Origin: Zea mays
Taxonomy: Eukaryota; Streptophyta; Magnoliopsida; Poales; Poaceae
Assembly: GCF_902167145.1 (NCBI RefSeq)
Contig: NC_050099.1
Coordinates: 245,408,588-245,472,587 of the forward strand
Length of the DNA: 64,000 bases
Direction of reading: 5' to 3'
The notes under the pieces were generated by a model that was not told the origin of the DNA, made no database searches, and saw only the letters and a program-made list of their open reading frames with translations. Every line of letters begins with the position of its first letter. Position 1 is the first letter of the stretch. The translations under genes were made by a program, and so were the position numbers. Below are positions 46,630 to 57,636 of the stretch, one piece after another.

Positions 46630-46893
46630 TTTTCTGCAAGTAGAGGAATACCATCTTCGAATGTGTAATTCTTGGTTGCTCTCGGCCAGATGGTCGATTC
46701 CGGAGATCAAGGACTGCTTGGAGGAGGCTGGATTCAAGTGGGTCCACGTTTGGATGAGGGAGATGCCAAATACCCAGTCAGGTGGAAACGCCAAGGAATA
46801 TAACGCCAACCGGGACGTGAAGTATGAAGAATCACACCATTTCAACCAAGGAGATGCTTGGAACGCCTATGTCGTTGGAGTAGCAAATATCTA
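46630..46893 (+). pseudogene. Captured C-terminal exon, possibly plant SAM-dependent methyltransferase-like
   Basis: After a splice-like TTTTCTGCAAG the frame reads VEEYHLRMCNSW, then RWSIPEIKDCLEEAGFKWVHVWMREM, then RDVKYEES, FNQGDAWNAYVVGVANI and a stop. The final segment resembles the C-terminus of a plant protein group annotated as methyltransferase superfamily. This is from memory, without a search. Only this exon is present. Confidence 0.45.
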
Positions 46894-47999
46894 GCCGGTA
46901 TGTGCTGAATTCTGCTACGAAAATGTGGTGGTGGCTCTTAGTTTCCCAGACCAATTAATGTTTTGTGGACGCTTCCGCTTTGCTCACGACTTCTGCATCG
47001 CATTGCTGCGGACTAAGTATGCAGGGTGGCTATTACCGGACCCAGATAACTTTTACTCCAGAACACGGCCTCACTGATGTTTCTGTTTTCAAAATGAAAT
47101 GCTGGCAACGTGCCATGCCTTTGAATGTATTTCCTACGTATACAGTGTATAGGATATGATGGGTGCTTCGACGGATACCGATACTACCTTTCATGATTTT
47201 TGATTTCTTACCATGTACGCCCCTGCACCCGTTCTCTGCCCCCTGATTTATGTGTTCGAATCTGATTTTTGATTTCTTATCATGTAAATACACTTATTGA
47301 CCACTGGAGCTACATGTTTGAAGAATTTTATTGCTCAATCAATTACTTTTCTTGACTATGAATCATTTTAGTTTATGAGATGTCTTAATGTTGCAGTTGA
47401 TCCATTTTTTTTGCTTGCAGGTATGTGTAGTGATGAAAGGTTAGAATTTTACTGCTCAATCAATTACTTTTTTCATGCAAATACCTTTAGCTGAGTACTA
47501 CTTTGGCTCCTGAGCGTGATGACATATATTGGTCTAATCTTTGGTTACCCTACAAGCAACTCTGGATTCGGCACATAGTCACACTTATGTGTTCTATTGT
47601 TTTCATGGTTGTATTCCTTATACCAGTGACATTTATACAAGGTTTAACTCAGCTGTAAAATCAATCGGGGATGTTTTGCTTGCAATATTGTTGCCTTTGT
47701 TTTCCCAAGCTTGCACGTGCAGGCTTGGCCCGTTTGCTACCTGATGAAACAAACAAAGTATTTATACCCTGAAATTTATAACTTGTTGTCTTCATAACCT
47801 GAAATCATGGTGTGCTAGAGTTGTTGGAGGCAAAGCATAAATAACTGAATATAAGGACAACTCATGGACTGCCTTCAATTTTTTTGATAGCTATTTAGGA
47901 CCCATTGCCGCAGCATGTTTTTAGGCTTTATCTTACAGATTGAAGGTAAATAGAAACATATTCCTAGAACTGTGGGTATTCCTTAGAATTTGTTTAGTA

Positions 48000-48257
48000 T
48001 CCACTATAGCAGCATGATTTTAGGCTGTAATATAATTAAACTCAGTTTCAAAAAGGATCAATCACAAGCACATCATCTATTGTAGCAGCATACTTTTAGA
48101 TTGTAATATAATTAAATTCAGATTAAAAAAAGATCAATCACATGGATGTTGTCTCGGAAGAAAAAAAATAAAGCCATAGTAAACAGAATTTACCATCTAT
48201 TGTAGCAGCATGCTTTTAGACTGTAATATAATTAAATTCAGATTCAAAAAGGATGCC
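48000..48257. repeat. Short direct repeats inside the Helitron
   Basis: Three copies of GCAGCATG(A)..TTTTAG.(C/T)TGTAATATAATTAAA start near 48008, 48083 and 48202, each followed by TCAG.TT.AAAAAGGAT-type sequence. A weaker fourth lies near 47911. Confidence 0.7.
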
Positions 48258-48317
48258 CTCTCTTCATATATAATTAGATTTCTCTGTGCTTATCTTTATT
48301 TGTTTATGTACTATAGG

Positions 48318-48448
48318 TTGTACAGGAACGTGGAAGATTGCTTGCAGATCTAGAAGAAGATGAACAACCTAAAAAGAAGGTTAGATTAGGGAGCCCAACG
48401 CTCAATGGATTTCAATTTATAATGCTAGGCGGCCCATGAAGCGGAGGT
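48318..48448 (+). pseudogene. Possible captured exon
   Basis: TATAG precedes a frame starting VVQERGRLLADLEEDEQPKKK and ending at TGA near 48437. GAG/GTAATT follows at 48448. The basic/acidic composition suggests a nuclear protein. No family was recognised. Confidence 0.35.
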
Positions 48449-48602
48449 AATTACAATACATGAATCCTGCAATCGAATAAACAATCTGTAACAAGTTAGC
48501 TATGAATTTTTGTTTCTTATGGCTTCGTAAACTGCAGGGATTGTACTGCCTACTTTTGAGCAGTTCTGTTGTGAAATCTAAGCAATTTTTTGTTGGCGAG
48601 CT

Positions 48603-48806
48603 GTGATTTCATTCAAACATTATGGTCATTGTACCAATGACATGATTTTTAGACCCATTACGTACGAAGACTCTCACAAGCAGCCTCCTTTGAGCTCGCA
48701 GTTCATATGGGCGCAACAGCGGTTGGTGCAGTGGTGCCTGTGTGAGTGGTGGCTGTTGGGGCCACCAGTGCAAGGTAAGGCCTCACTATTTTGGGGTGGG
48801 ATCTAG
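48603..48806 (+). other. Short open frame inside the Helitron, doubtful
   Basis: A 67-codon frame with a GC-rich middle (about 48660-48775) ending at AAG/GTAAGG, which would make a good splice donor. It could be another captured exon. The family is not recognised. Confidence 0.25.
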
Positions 48807-49555
48807 ATTCTAGACCTGGAAGTACTGATGATCAATGCTTGCCCTCCCTGTGCAACTCCGTCCAGGAGGAACGGGTACATCCGAATAGACTACTATGACG
48901 TTTAGATATGATTATTGATTAGCATAATTAAAAATAGCATGTTAAATGCATCTTCAGGGTCAAAGGAAAATACAAATTACGACCAGCAATATTAGAAACC
49001 AACATCATCTTTTGTGTTGTGAGTTTAAATTCTTGCTTTGATGGTTTTCATTTTCTGAACACTAAATCCAAGTCGGCGGTTTCTGTTCTTATCAAGGTAA
49101 CACATGGAATCCTCTGTACCGGCTGCATTTGTAAATCAAAGCTAGGACAAAAGCGAAAAAGCTGGCTGGGCACTAACCAAACAAGCCTTTTTTATTTTAG
49201 GTATCACCATTGGATTTGTGTCGTTCTGATTGTAGAAATAACATGGCTTTAGGATTGGAATATTTACCCTGTATTATCATTTATGAAACATAGTCTTATG
49301 ATTGTTGCTATTTTTGGTTCATCGAACACACTTTACCACACCTGACCTGAGTTGGTCAAGTCTGGCTTTCCACTTTAGTATTCCTTTGTTGACACACTTG
49401 TGGAGCAATACGGTCTTAATGCAAATAGGCCTGTTGTTCATATTATTACGCAAATTGATTACTGTTCTTTTCACTGAGGTCAGAATAGTTCGATTCACGT
49501 GGACACCATAACTGCCATTAGAGTTTACTGGAAGCTCTACTGAAAAATTGATTAC

Positions 49556-49733
49556 TGCTCTTCTCATACAAGCGCGGAACAATGTGCTTTTGGGGCAAGG
49601 GTAACACATACTTAGGTCTTAACATGTTTGGCTTCCGAGCAAACTTTCTCTAGACCCCAAGGAAATATAAGATCCGATCAGATATGTGTCGATGTTTATC
49701 CCAGCGTACTCTCGTTGCAACGCACGGGCACAC
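49556..49733 (+). repeat. Degenerate Helitron 3' region nested in the larger Helitron
   Basis: It shares TCATACAAGCG, AACATGTTTGGCTTCCGA, GATCAGATAT.TGTCGATG and CGTTGCAACGCACGGGCACA with 1045-1250. It lacks the final CTAG and runs into AAAGGTGTTAGGGT. Confidence 0.6.
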
Positions 49734-49888
49734 AAAGGTGTTAGGGTCACATCCATGCAATTCTGTTTGTTCAGTACGACCATTACTAACCCATTTTAAG
49801 ATCATACATTTGGTATATGGGGTATAATATAAATGGTAATTGTTGTCTTGACTATTCATTTTTGCATAAAGTTATTTTTTTCCTAAAG

Positions 49889-50120
49889 GTGTTAGGGTTA
49901 TTCATTGGAGTTCTGCTGGAGAAGCAAATTGTGGTAATATGCCCAAATCTGGTATGTTTTTTTGGAGCATTGTAACAATGTGATTTAGTTCCATGCCATC
50001 CTTGTCCCCACTAATCTGAGTGCTTCTTTCAAATGCTTAATTATAGGGTGTCCTGTCTGCAATTGTTTTGTTAATTATACTGATGACAAGGTCGTTCCAG
50101 TGGCAAAGTCTATTGCTTCT
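49889..50120 (+). pseudogene. DENN-domain protein fragment, two exons
   Basis: Exon 49889-49951 (after CCTAAAG, before GTATGT) encodes VLGLFIGVLLEKQIVVICPNL. Exon 50047-50120 (after TTATAG, before GTAAGT) continues in phase with GVLSAIVLL and then FQWQSLLL. These match the core of the DENN domain, found in Rab GTPase exchange factors, where LLEKQIV..CPNLGVLS...PFQWQSLLLP is typical. The intron is retained. Substitutions such as MTRSF for the expected IRPF suggest decay. No further DENN exons were found. Confidence 0.68.
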
Positions 50121-52058
50121 GTAAGTCCTATAAGATTTAAGTTTATCTTAAAACAAACCATCTTGGGATGATCTAAGTGACTTCATATATAGAGAATAAA
50201 CAATACCCAAATTTGACTTGATAAGGACACAAATTCATTTCCTCAATTTCTATCATGTATCCATTTTAGAAAAAATATCACATTTATAACTCCTAATGTT
50301 CACTTGTAGTTTCTTTAAGGAAGACGATACTAATATGGATGTTGATGTTGTGGCTCCGATTTCAATCAAACATGGTCTCCTTGAGATTGAAATATATTGC
50401 TACTTGCTTGTACTGATTTTTCTTATTGATTAGAAGAAATACGATGAGGTACATCGAAAACGCGGATTTTCCTTATGTTTGATGTGTAAAATAATATTTT
50501 GACTGCTTTTGTATTAAGGCTAAAGCATGTGCAAGTGTGAGCATTGCTCGCCTGAAGAACTGTTGATGTCTTGGCATCACGTATGTACTTTTATTACTCT
50601 TATGTGTACGAGCTTACTAACAGACTTGCTGAAATCCATGGGTGAATCTAATGTTTCATTCTTGCCAACAGTTCACTCCCAGTACCGGTTTCTCTCATTG
50701 TAATCCATACTACGTTGTCTAGCAAGGAAAGGTAACAAGTACTCACCATTTACCTATTCATGTATTCAATCTGTTCAGATATTACGTGGACACATTTGCC
50801 AATAGTAGATTGCATCCTTTACCTTGATGAAAGATTCTGAACAATTAGATCATCCCAAAGAGACTGGTGACACACGTATTTGAGGATAGACGGAAGGAGA
50901 GCTTGAAAATAATGACCAAAACAAGTAGTTTGAAACTTTGAATATCCACAATTCTTAATAAATCTTAACAAATATCAGAGTAACATGTTGAGACGACAAT
51001 TCCTTACTTACAAGAAGCCAACAAAGGGAAGCAGATTGGTCAAATTGTCTCCACTACTTAGAGGAAAGACTGAGAGAACTTAATGAAGAGAAATAATAAT
51101 TGAATAAGTACTAGCAGCTAGACAAACATAGAAGATCAACTGAGTATACTATATTGGACCTTGATAACTTAACCTTGGTTTGTGGTGGTAAGACTATCCT
51201 TTTTCGTTAGTCAACCTGTTGTTCGTGTAATTTTAACTTGGTTCCATTTCTCTTCCTCTTCAAGAGATGTTGAAGGGCATGCATGAAATGAATAAATGAT
51301 GGCATCCTGTGATTTACCTGCTATCAACGCTCTACCACACATCTTGGCTATTCATCAGTCCTATAAATAGAACAAAATAAGGTTCTGGAACCTTCGATCT
51401 TATGGCCATCAAACTGATAATCCTTGTATATGCGCTTGTAGTTTTTCTATCCTTTTGATATTCTCAACTTTGCTTGCATTTCTATGTATCCTTTTGTTAT
51501 ATATAAGCATAGGAACTAATCGAGTTTACTTTATCCCTCCAATTTCCTTTCCAAATTGGGGTGTTGACCCTCTTAAATTGTGTCTGTCGATGTGTTATTT
51601 GTCCACAATTAAACGTGCTAACACGAAGAAAGTTTTGTGTCAGGTTCGGTATATTTAACCCTCCAATTATGATCACTTGTGGAGATATACTCTGCTCTTG
51701 TTTATGGAAGCTTTATACTATGTATTTTTCTCTACATATAGGTAAGCTATGTTAAAAACAGTTTTGCTTATGTCATCGTCAAGGACCACATTCTTCTTGA
51801 GATTGTACCTGCATTTGATTCTCTTTTGTAGCTTTGTACTACGGGTCACCATAAGAATTGGACTTTAGGTTATGATATTCTGATTGTGAACATGACTTTA
51901 GAGTCCCACCAAAGCATGTGTAAATTGATGCTTTATAGTAGAGATTGGTTGTTGACACAATTTGTGAAATTTATGAGATATTGAAGTCGATGATAATATA
52001 TGTGTTGTTTGCTTTCATGTAATCATTGTGCACAAACATTTTATCAAATAATTTATAT
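50121..52058. other. Helitron 3' body, no gene recognised
   Basis: AT-rich, with no supported coding exon. It may contain introns or further decayed captured sequence. Confidence 0.45.
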
Positions 52059-52059
52059 G

Positions 52060-52162
52060 TCGTCGTAACGCACGGGCATCGTACTATAACAATATAATAC
52101 ATATATACATAAGTTATCGTGTTATTATATGGTTCCGTTGCAACGCACGGGCACTCACCTAG
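52060..52162 (+). other. Helitron 3' terminus with two hairpin motifs
   Basis: CGTCGTAACGCACGGGCATCG at about 52062-52082 is followed 75 bp later by CCGTTGCAACGCACGGGCAC and CTAG. The first looks like an older end bypassed by the second. Confidence 0.6.
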
Positions 52163-52408
52163 TTCACAATGAAGAGTACAATAACATGTCAGCTTATTTC
52201 AAGATGAGACCGTATCCGGGTAGTGTAAAATAGAAGACACGGATTTGTAGATAACATTGTTTAATAATATTTGCAAAATTTTGAAAATAGTAAATAAGAT
52301 AGAGGATAAGACGCTGGGGCAAATTATGAGTTATGACGAGGTCCAAGTAATGCATAGAAACTACAACGAAATAAAATAGGGGAGGATTCGTATCCGTGGC
52401 ACTCATAG

Positions 52409-52706
52409 GACTTGATTGGTTCAGTTTTTTGGGAACTATTCTATGAATCTGGCTATAGAGAGAATCTGATTGTGCAGTTGATTTTAGTATCGTGGAGATT
52501 ACATACGGAGAAAGATAAAATAGTCTATAGGATTTATAATGTAGAAAGTGATAGTTTCCTACCCGGTCGATTCTGTGTTCACGTTAATTTTGAACGATTT
52601 TAACTAAAGTGATTCTCATAAAAACGGGCTGAAAAATTGAACGTTTGATAGTCTGCAGCAGCTTCTGGTGATCAGAAGCATAAAAAATCTGAAACAAACA
52701 AGGTCA
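52409..52706. mobile_element. Inverted-repeat element (MITE)
   Basis: GACTTGATTGGTTCAGTTTTTT at the left pairs with inverted GACCTTGTTTGTTTCAGATTTTTT at the right. About 300 bp, non-coding. Confidence 0.6.
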
Positions 52707-52795
52707 TAGTTTCTTCTTTTCTTACAAAAAGGAGTAAATAGATGTATATACTTGCTCTCTTTAGGAAAGCAAAATGTATGGGTTAGACGGTCTTC

Positions 52796-53136
52796 AACAA
52801 CGTCTTCTATATCTATCATCTATATTTGTCTTTTACAGTCTCCTCTAAAAGATTTTATCTCCTATATCTCCTTTCTCTCCAACAGCATTCTCCAAATCAT
52901 GTCCTCTATAGGCAAATATCTATATTAAAGACATTTTTTAAATTTTTAATTTTTTGTACATATGTATTTGTCATACTCTCAAATGTATTATACATATTTT
53001 AGTTTTGCTAAACCAGTTGTTTAAAGCATTCAAATAGATAAAGAACCGTTTACAGAAACTCTATATATAGATGATCCAGCAGCGTTCTCTAAATTTAGGG
53101 TACAATAACCTTTAGAGGTTCTTGTTGGAGCTAGTC
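52796..53136. mobile_element. PIF/Harbinger-like MITE, 341 bp
   Basis: TTA at 52793-52795 and 53137-53139. Ends GACGGTCTTCAACAACGTC and GACTAGCTCCAACAAGAAC. The internal CTCTAAAAGATTTT.T..CTATATCT block is shared with the element at 36926. Confidence 0.75.
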
Positions 53137-53147
53137 TTAGATGATCT

Positions 53148-53292
53148 GCTTGTTTGGTTTAGATGTATATTCTTAAAAAAACTAATTATCTATAAGTTGC
53201 GAGAAAGTTAATATACTCTTGTACTTATTTGGTTGATTGAGATTCTTACTTTTAAGAGCGAATCTATCTCAGAAAGTTGAATCAAACAGTTC
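53148..53292. mobile_element. Small inverted-repeat element
   Basis: GCTTGTTTGGTTTAGATG at the left and inverted GAACTGTTTGATTCAACTT at the right. About 145 bp. Confidence 0.45.
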
Positions 53293-54854
53293 AGCGACGC
53301 CAGAAACGAACAAAGCAGAAGGGCAGAGACAATACCCTACCAGCATCAGCACCAACAGCACGAGGAAACTGATTGTAAGCATCCGAACAGCAGCGTTCGC
53401 TTCGTATTAAAGTCAGCTATTTAGACTACTGTAGCTGTAATTTATAGAGACAAAACACGTTATAGAAACGGTAGACACCGACACAGTTTAAAATCAATCA
53501 AATAGGCTTGTAGTTAGATTTCAGAGCAAATAGATGAATAATAAACAAATTAACAAGCGAGGGACTCGATTGCCAAACGCCTGCTGTCGCAATCAGCAGT
53601 TGATTTGATTATGTGTCTGCTTCCACTAGTAGAGAGGGTGTCGATCACAGTTTGCTCCAAAACCGAGGAATTTGTGAGGCACAACTGCACAAAAGCAAAA
53701 GGCAGTGTTTCTCTGATGCGTTGGCAAACCACTAGCTACCCTACCACCCACCAATTATGCAGCCCATAAAGTTCGAATAACGCAAAATAATTAGGCCTCC
53801 CAAATAAATATAATGGTGCCGTCCAATTCAAAAAAAACATCATTGTGCTGCGTGAAAAAAATCCATTCACGTCCCATCAAAAAACTCGTCCTATTTTTAA
53901 ACAATGTTTCCTAAATTTTATCTTCGAAACAAAAATACTTCTCGTCTTTTATAGTGCATTCTAAATAATTACAACTCTCTATATAGCCTCTTAATCAAGG
54001 CGCGGTGCATGATGGCGCGCGTGGATGGCCACCTCGACGCAGACGGCTTTAAATTACGTGGGCCCCGCACTACCCCACTTCCCCACCACTCTTCAGTGGG
54101 GCCCACGGCGGGGAGCAAGGAGCCAAGGACCGGTGAAAATGTTGCTTGCGTGTGCTCTCACGTTATACGTTAACTAGTTAATTGTCCACACATTAATATA
54201 GTTTCTATATATTATATAATAGGCTTTATTATAATAAAGAACAAAAATGTGTATACTCTATCGGTTAGTTAGATATGAATATAGAGCTAACAATCAATAT
54301 CAAAACTCCTATTTATACATAATTTTATTTTATTTTGTATTAAGGTATTACGTGTCTCGATCGAATGGGGTTGGTAATCTCTTACTGTTTTAATTCACCT
54401 AGATCCAGACGCATTCGAACAAGCTCTAAGGTTTCTAAGGTTGTCCGCGACGCTCGCCGCACGGTCGTCCCCTCCTCTTGCATGGCGGCTACAGAAGCGC
54501 CTCCACGCCCGCAGCGTGGCCTCCTGCGAGGCCCTCTAGCTGGCGCAAGTGAATAGGAAACTGCCACAGGTAGTGTGAGGGCGTCTGCTCCGCTTTCACT
54601 GTTCATGTGTATGTTAGTTTCTTAATAGGTGTTAATGTGTATGTTAGTTTTTTAATAGGTGGAGAAAAAATGGTTTTAGTTGTAGTGGGTAGGGGAAACC
54701 GCCATGAGAGATAAAAAGGTAGAGTGTGAAATGTTAATGATGTGACATAAAAATGATATATAGGAGAAAAAAAATAGAGAAAACCGTTGCGAATAGTTTA
54801 AGGGGAATATTGACGCGGTACGATGGTTAAAAGTAGTGTTTTTTATATATAGTA
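53293..54854. other. Intergenic DNA with transposon remnants
   Basis: About 53880-53990 resembles half of the PIF-like MITEs (TTTCCTAAATTTTATC, TTTTATAGTGCATTCTAAA). An inverted repeat GTGGGCCCCGCAC/GTGGGCCCCACTG lies at about 54059-54105. No gene was recognised. Confidence 0.45.
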
Positions 54855-54890
54855 CTAGTGCGTTACGCGCGCCCATGCGCGCGTGGTTGG
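54855..54890 (-). mobile_element. Helitron 3' terminus, minus strand
   Basis: The minus strand reads the stem CGCGCGC ATGG GCGCGCG, then TAACGCA and CTAG (plus 54855-54858), then T. It is a strong hairpin with the Helitron ending rule. The body runs to higher coordinates. The 5' TC end was not located. Confidence 0.6.
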
Positions 54891-56339
54891 GCTTTTTTTT
54901 CATGGTTTACTTAAAGCAAATTGTATATAAGTAGTTACAGCAGTCATTTCGTGTTACATAATTATTTGGGAATAAGCTCAGTTCTAAACAAACTATATTG
55001 GTACGTATCACTTTTTTTCCTTTTTCCTATTGCTACATTTTTTGTAATATGGAGAATGGTTGTTATAAATAGTTGTTTGATGAGAATTAAAGACCGTCTA
55101 TGTAATTAGACTAAGCATCCTTTGTGTCTTTTTAATCATGTTTTAATAAATTGTCAAAAACATGATGTAATGTCCATGTTTATATGGCGTATTCCAAGAT
55201 CCAATATAGGAAACCAAAGAGTGTAGAGTTATAAGAGAAATAGGTCACAGTACGTACCAAGTTGCAATATATTGTACTTCTACATCCAGTAATATTTTGT
55301 CTAAAAAGTTTGCATAAACAAGCATAGTTTTGGGAAGGTTTCAACAACAGGGTTGTCTATATATGTAGACAAAAGTCGTTGAAATCCAAAAGTGACGAAG
55401 CTCTTCTTATGCTTGCAGAAACCGAAACCTGTGTATAGATGAGAGTAGGTTAGTTGCGCTTAAAAACGTTTGCTAGAGATAACAGGAGAAGTGTATACGA
55501 AGCGTCTTAAATGTTGTTATACCTTCATTTTTATGAGGATGGCATGGCTAGCTTCATTTTTGGGGACATGTATGTAGAATCTGGTTTGCCTTTGTTGCTA
55601 GCCTGGATGTGCTTTATCCTGCACGTGCCACATTGTATTAGTATATGTAGAGCTGAGAGACATGTCTTGTTTTCGGTTCACGGATGAATTTATTCTGTTA
55701 CGTACTTCTTTGGTGGCGATGGCAAATCATTGTTCGTAAGCTCATCATCATGTTTGTCAACAATCTGGGAGTAAGAGAATCTATTGTGTTAGTTAATGCT
55801 GGTGAATCAAACCTGGAGAGCATTTTATTTATATTAATAAATTGTACACATGCTTATCTTATTAGCAATCCTGTTTACCATCTAAACTGGATGTCTTGAC
55901 AATACATGGGTTTCTGTTTTTCTGAATGTATAGAAGCTAGACATAAAAGTATATCGAAAATACCTCTGCATTGTGCGATGCAACGGAATACTCTAAAACG
56001 CGTCAAACCTGTCAAATGCATTATATTGGTTTATATATCTGTAGGATGGTTTATAGAAGATGTATATTATATTCAGTGAGGAGTTTTATACCTTGTTTTC
56101 CTGTTTTGTAGAAGTTGATAACATAGCAAACGATGTCGCGGGAGAATCTTGTGTGGCTATAGATCCGAATTCATCATCTTGTTTCAGTAGCTGTTGTTGA
56201 GGGTAGTTCAGCATGATAGATGGTACCGAGGCTTGCCTCCCATGACTTGTTAACAAAGAGAGAATAGAGAAGACTTTGTTTGTCACTGAGAATGCTGACA
56301 TGTTAATAGTATCTGTGAAGGTAAATTTCAAAGATACAA
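54891..56339. other. AT-rich stretch, probably Helitron body
   Basis: No supported gene. GCATTGTGCGATGCAACGG near 55968 is a degenerate minus-strand Helitron hairpin. Confidence 0.4.
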
Positions 56340-56344
56340 TGGCG

Positions 56345-56431
56345 GTCAGATCTGAACTTGCAGGATGTCACGGATGCGACGAGCTTCACTAGGAGTCATA
56401 GATGATGGGGCACAACATGCATTGCCTTGCT
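56345..56431 (-). pseudogene. Possible minus-strand exon
   Basis: After TTGGCAG on the minus strand an open frame reads QGNACCAPSSMTPSEARRIRDILQVQI and then a stop. The family is unrecognised. It may be a captured exon of the minus-strand Helitron. Confidence 0.35.
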
Positions 56432-57020
56432 CTGCCAATATAAATTTATCAACATATTCTAATCCATGTTCGAAACCCTTTTCCCCACTTAGATTCTGGT
56501 GATGTGTCTAACGACAGTACCAAAAATACTTACTTCTTTTCTTTGTATTGTTTGGATTAGAACGCTCCATCTCATATTAGAAGTTATAAACTTGCTTATC
56601 ACAATGTTTCTATCAATTTCAGATGTATTTAGGTTATGAACCTGCACTTTTCTAAAAATACATAATTATATTGAGCATAGGCTCTATTGCATAGAAAAAT
56701 ATGATTGTGGCCCACAAAATCAAACTTTAATGTACCAATCGTGCATGATGTAATAGAGGTAAAAGACGTGGATGACAGATAAGCTACACTATATGATACC
56801 TAACTTGTTGCTAAAACACATAGGCACATGCACATTGCTAAGAATCCTAGGATCAAATTACTTAAAATGATTGGAAAATAAAACGATGAATGTTTTACAT
56901 AGTTATAGGAAAACAAGAAAGAATCAAAGTGTGTCAAACACGTAAGCTAAGGTAACAGAATGAAACTGTAAAAACTCTACAACTACGCATGAATGATCTG
57001 TAAAAGTTTGTGTCAAGTAC

Positions 57021-57098
57021 CTCGTCGATGAAGTCACTGAGGCTCAGAGGTATTGTTTCACTTGCTCGATCCCACCAAAAAGCATGAATTAGAAGAAC
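57021..57098 (-). pseudogene. Possible minus-strand exon
   Basis: TTTTAG acceptor, 26 open codons (VLLIHAFWWDRASETIPLSL then SDFIDE), and a GAG/GTACTT donor. The clean splice borders support an exon. The family is unrecognised, and the phase does not join directly to the exon at 56431. Confidence 0.4.
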
Positions 57099-57633
57099 CT
57101 AAAACATGTGTAGCACACAAATTCAGTGTGAAAAATGCAATTGCATAATCTTCACTCATAGTGCAGTGGAGGAACAACATGAATTGAAAAAGATTAAAAT
57201 TAGCATTACTTACCTCGCTAAACAGATTTGCAAGGGTTACACGTAATGTTCAATGTGTTTAGTTCCAAATTGCTTCCTTTTTGGAACAACAAAGGTTCTA
57301 GCAATGTATTTAGAACAAAGAATTAAGTTTTACGCACATCGGTAGTAACACATTAATAAAACATTATAGGAAGGATGATCTAGGTTTGTATAAAAGCATA
57401 CCTCCGTGTATTAGCCTGCATGCTGACTATACTGTCCACTGGCTATAGGAGCCGATCTGAGAAAACTTATACATTTTTACATGTAAAACACGAGGAAAAA
57501 TTGATCTTGAGGAGGAACTGGCAATGCAAATTATGTGCAGCACAACATAGTGGGGTTGGAAATCCAAAAGAAGGCATAATGAAAATGTAGGAGACGTATC
57601 AGATATCGGATGGAAACGTGTTTGAGTAAAATA
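57099..57633. other. AT-rich DNA, no gene seen
   Basis: It may belong to introns or body of the minus-strand Helitron. Confidence 0.4.
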
Positions 57634-57636
57634 TAA

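Larger units (their letters stand above)
44807..52162 (+). mobile_element. Gene-capturing Helitron, 7.36 kb
   Basis: The 5' end TCTCTACTCCTATTAAGAAC follows a host A at 44806. The 3' end carries the hairpin CCGTTGCAACGCACGG (about 52135-52150), then CTAG at 52159-52162, then a host T. This fits Helitron rules: 5' TC, hairpin, CTRR, and insertion between A and T without duplication. No Rep/helicase was seen, so it is non-autonomous. Exon-like fragments of several host genes lie inside, all on the plus strand. A degenerate Helitron end at 49556-49733 and another at 52060-52085 suggest nested or composite ends. Confidence 0.72.

Noticed and set aside
54059..54105. GTGGGCCCC inverted repeat as a possible terminator or regulatory hairpin
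   Set aside because: GGGCCCAC motifs are common in plant promoters, but no gene start was found beside it.
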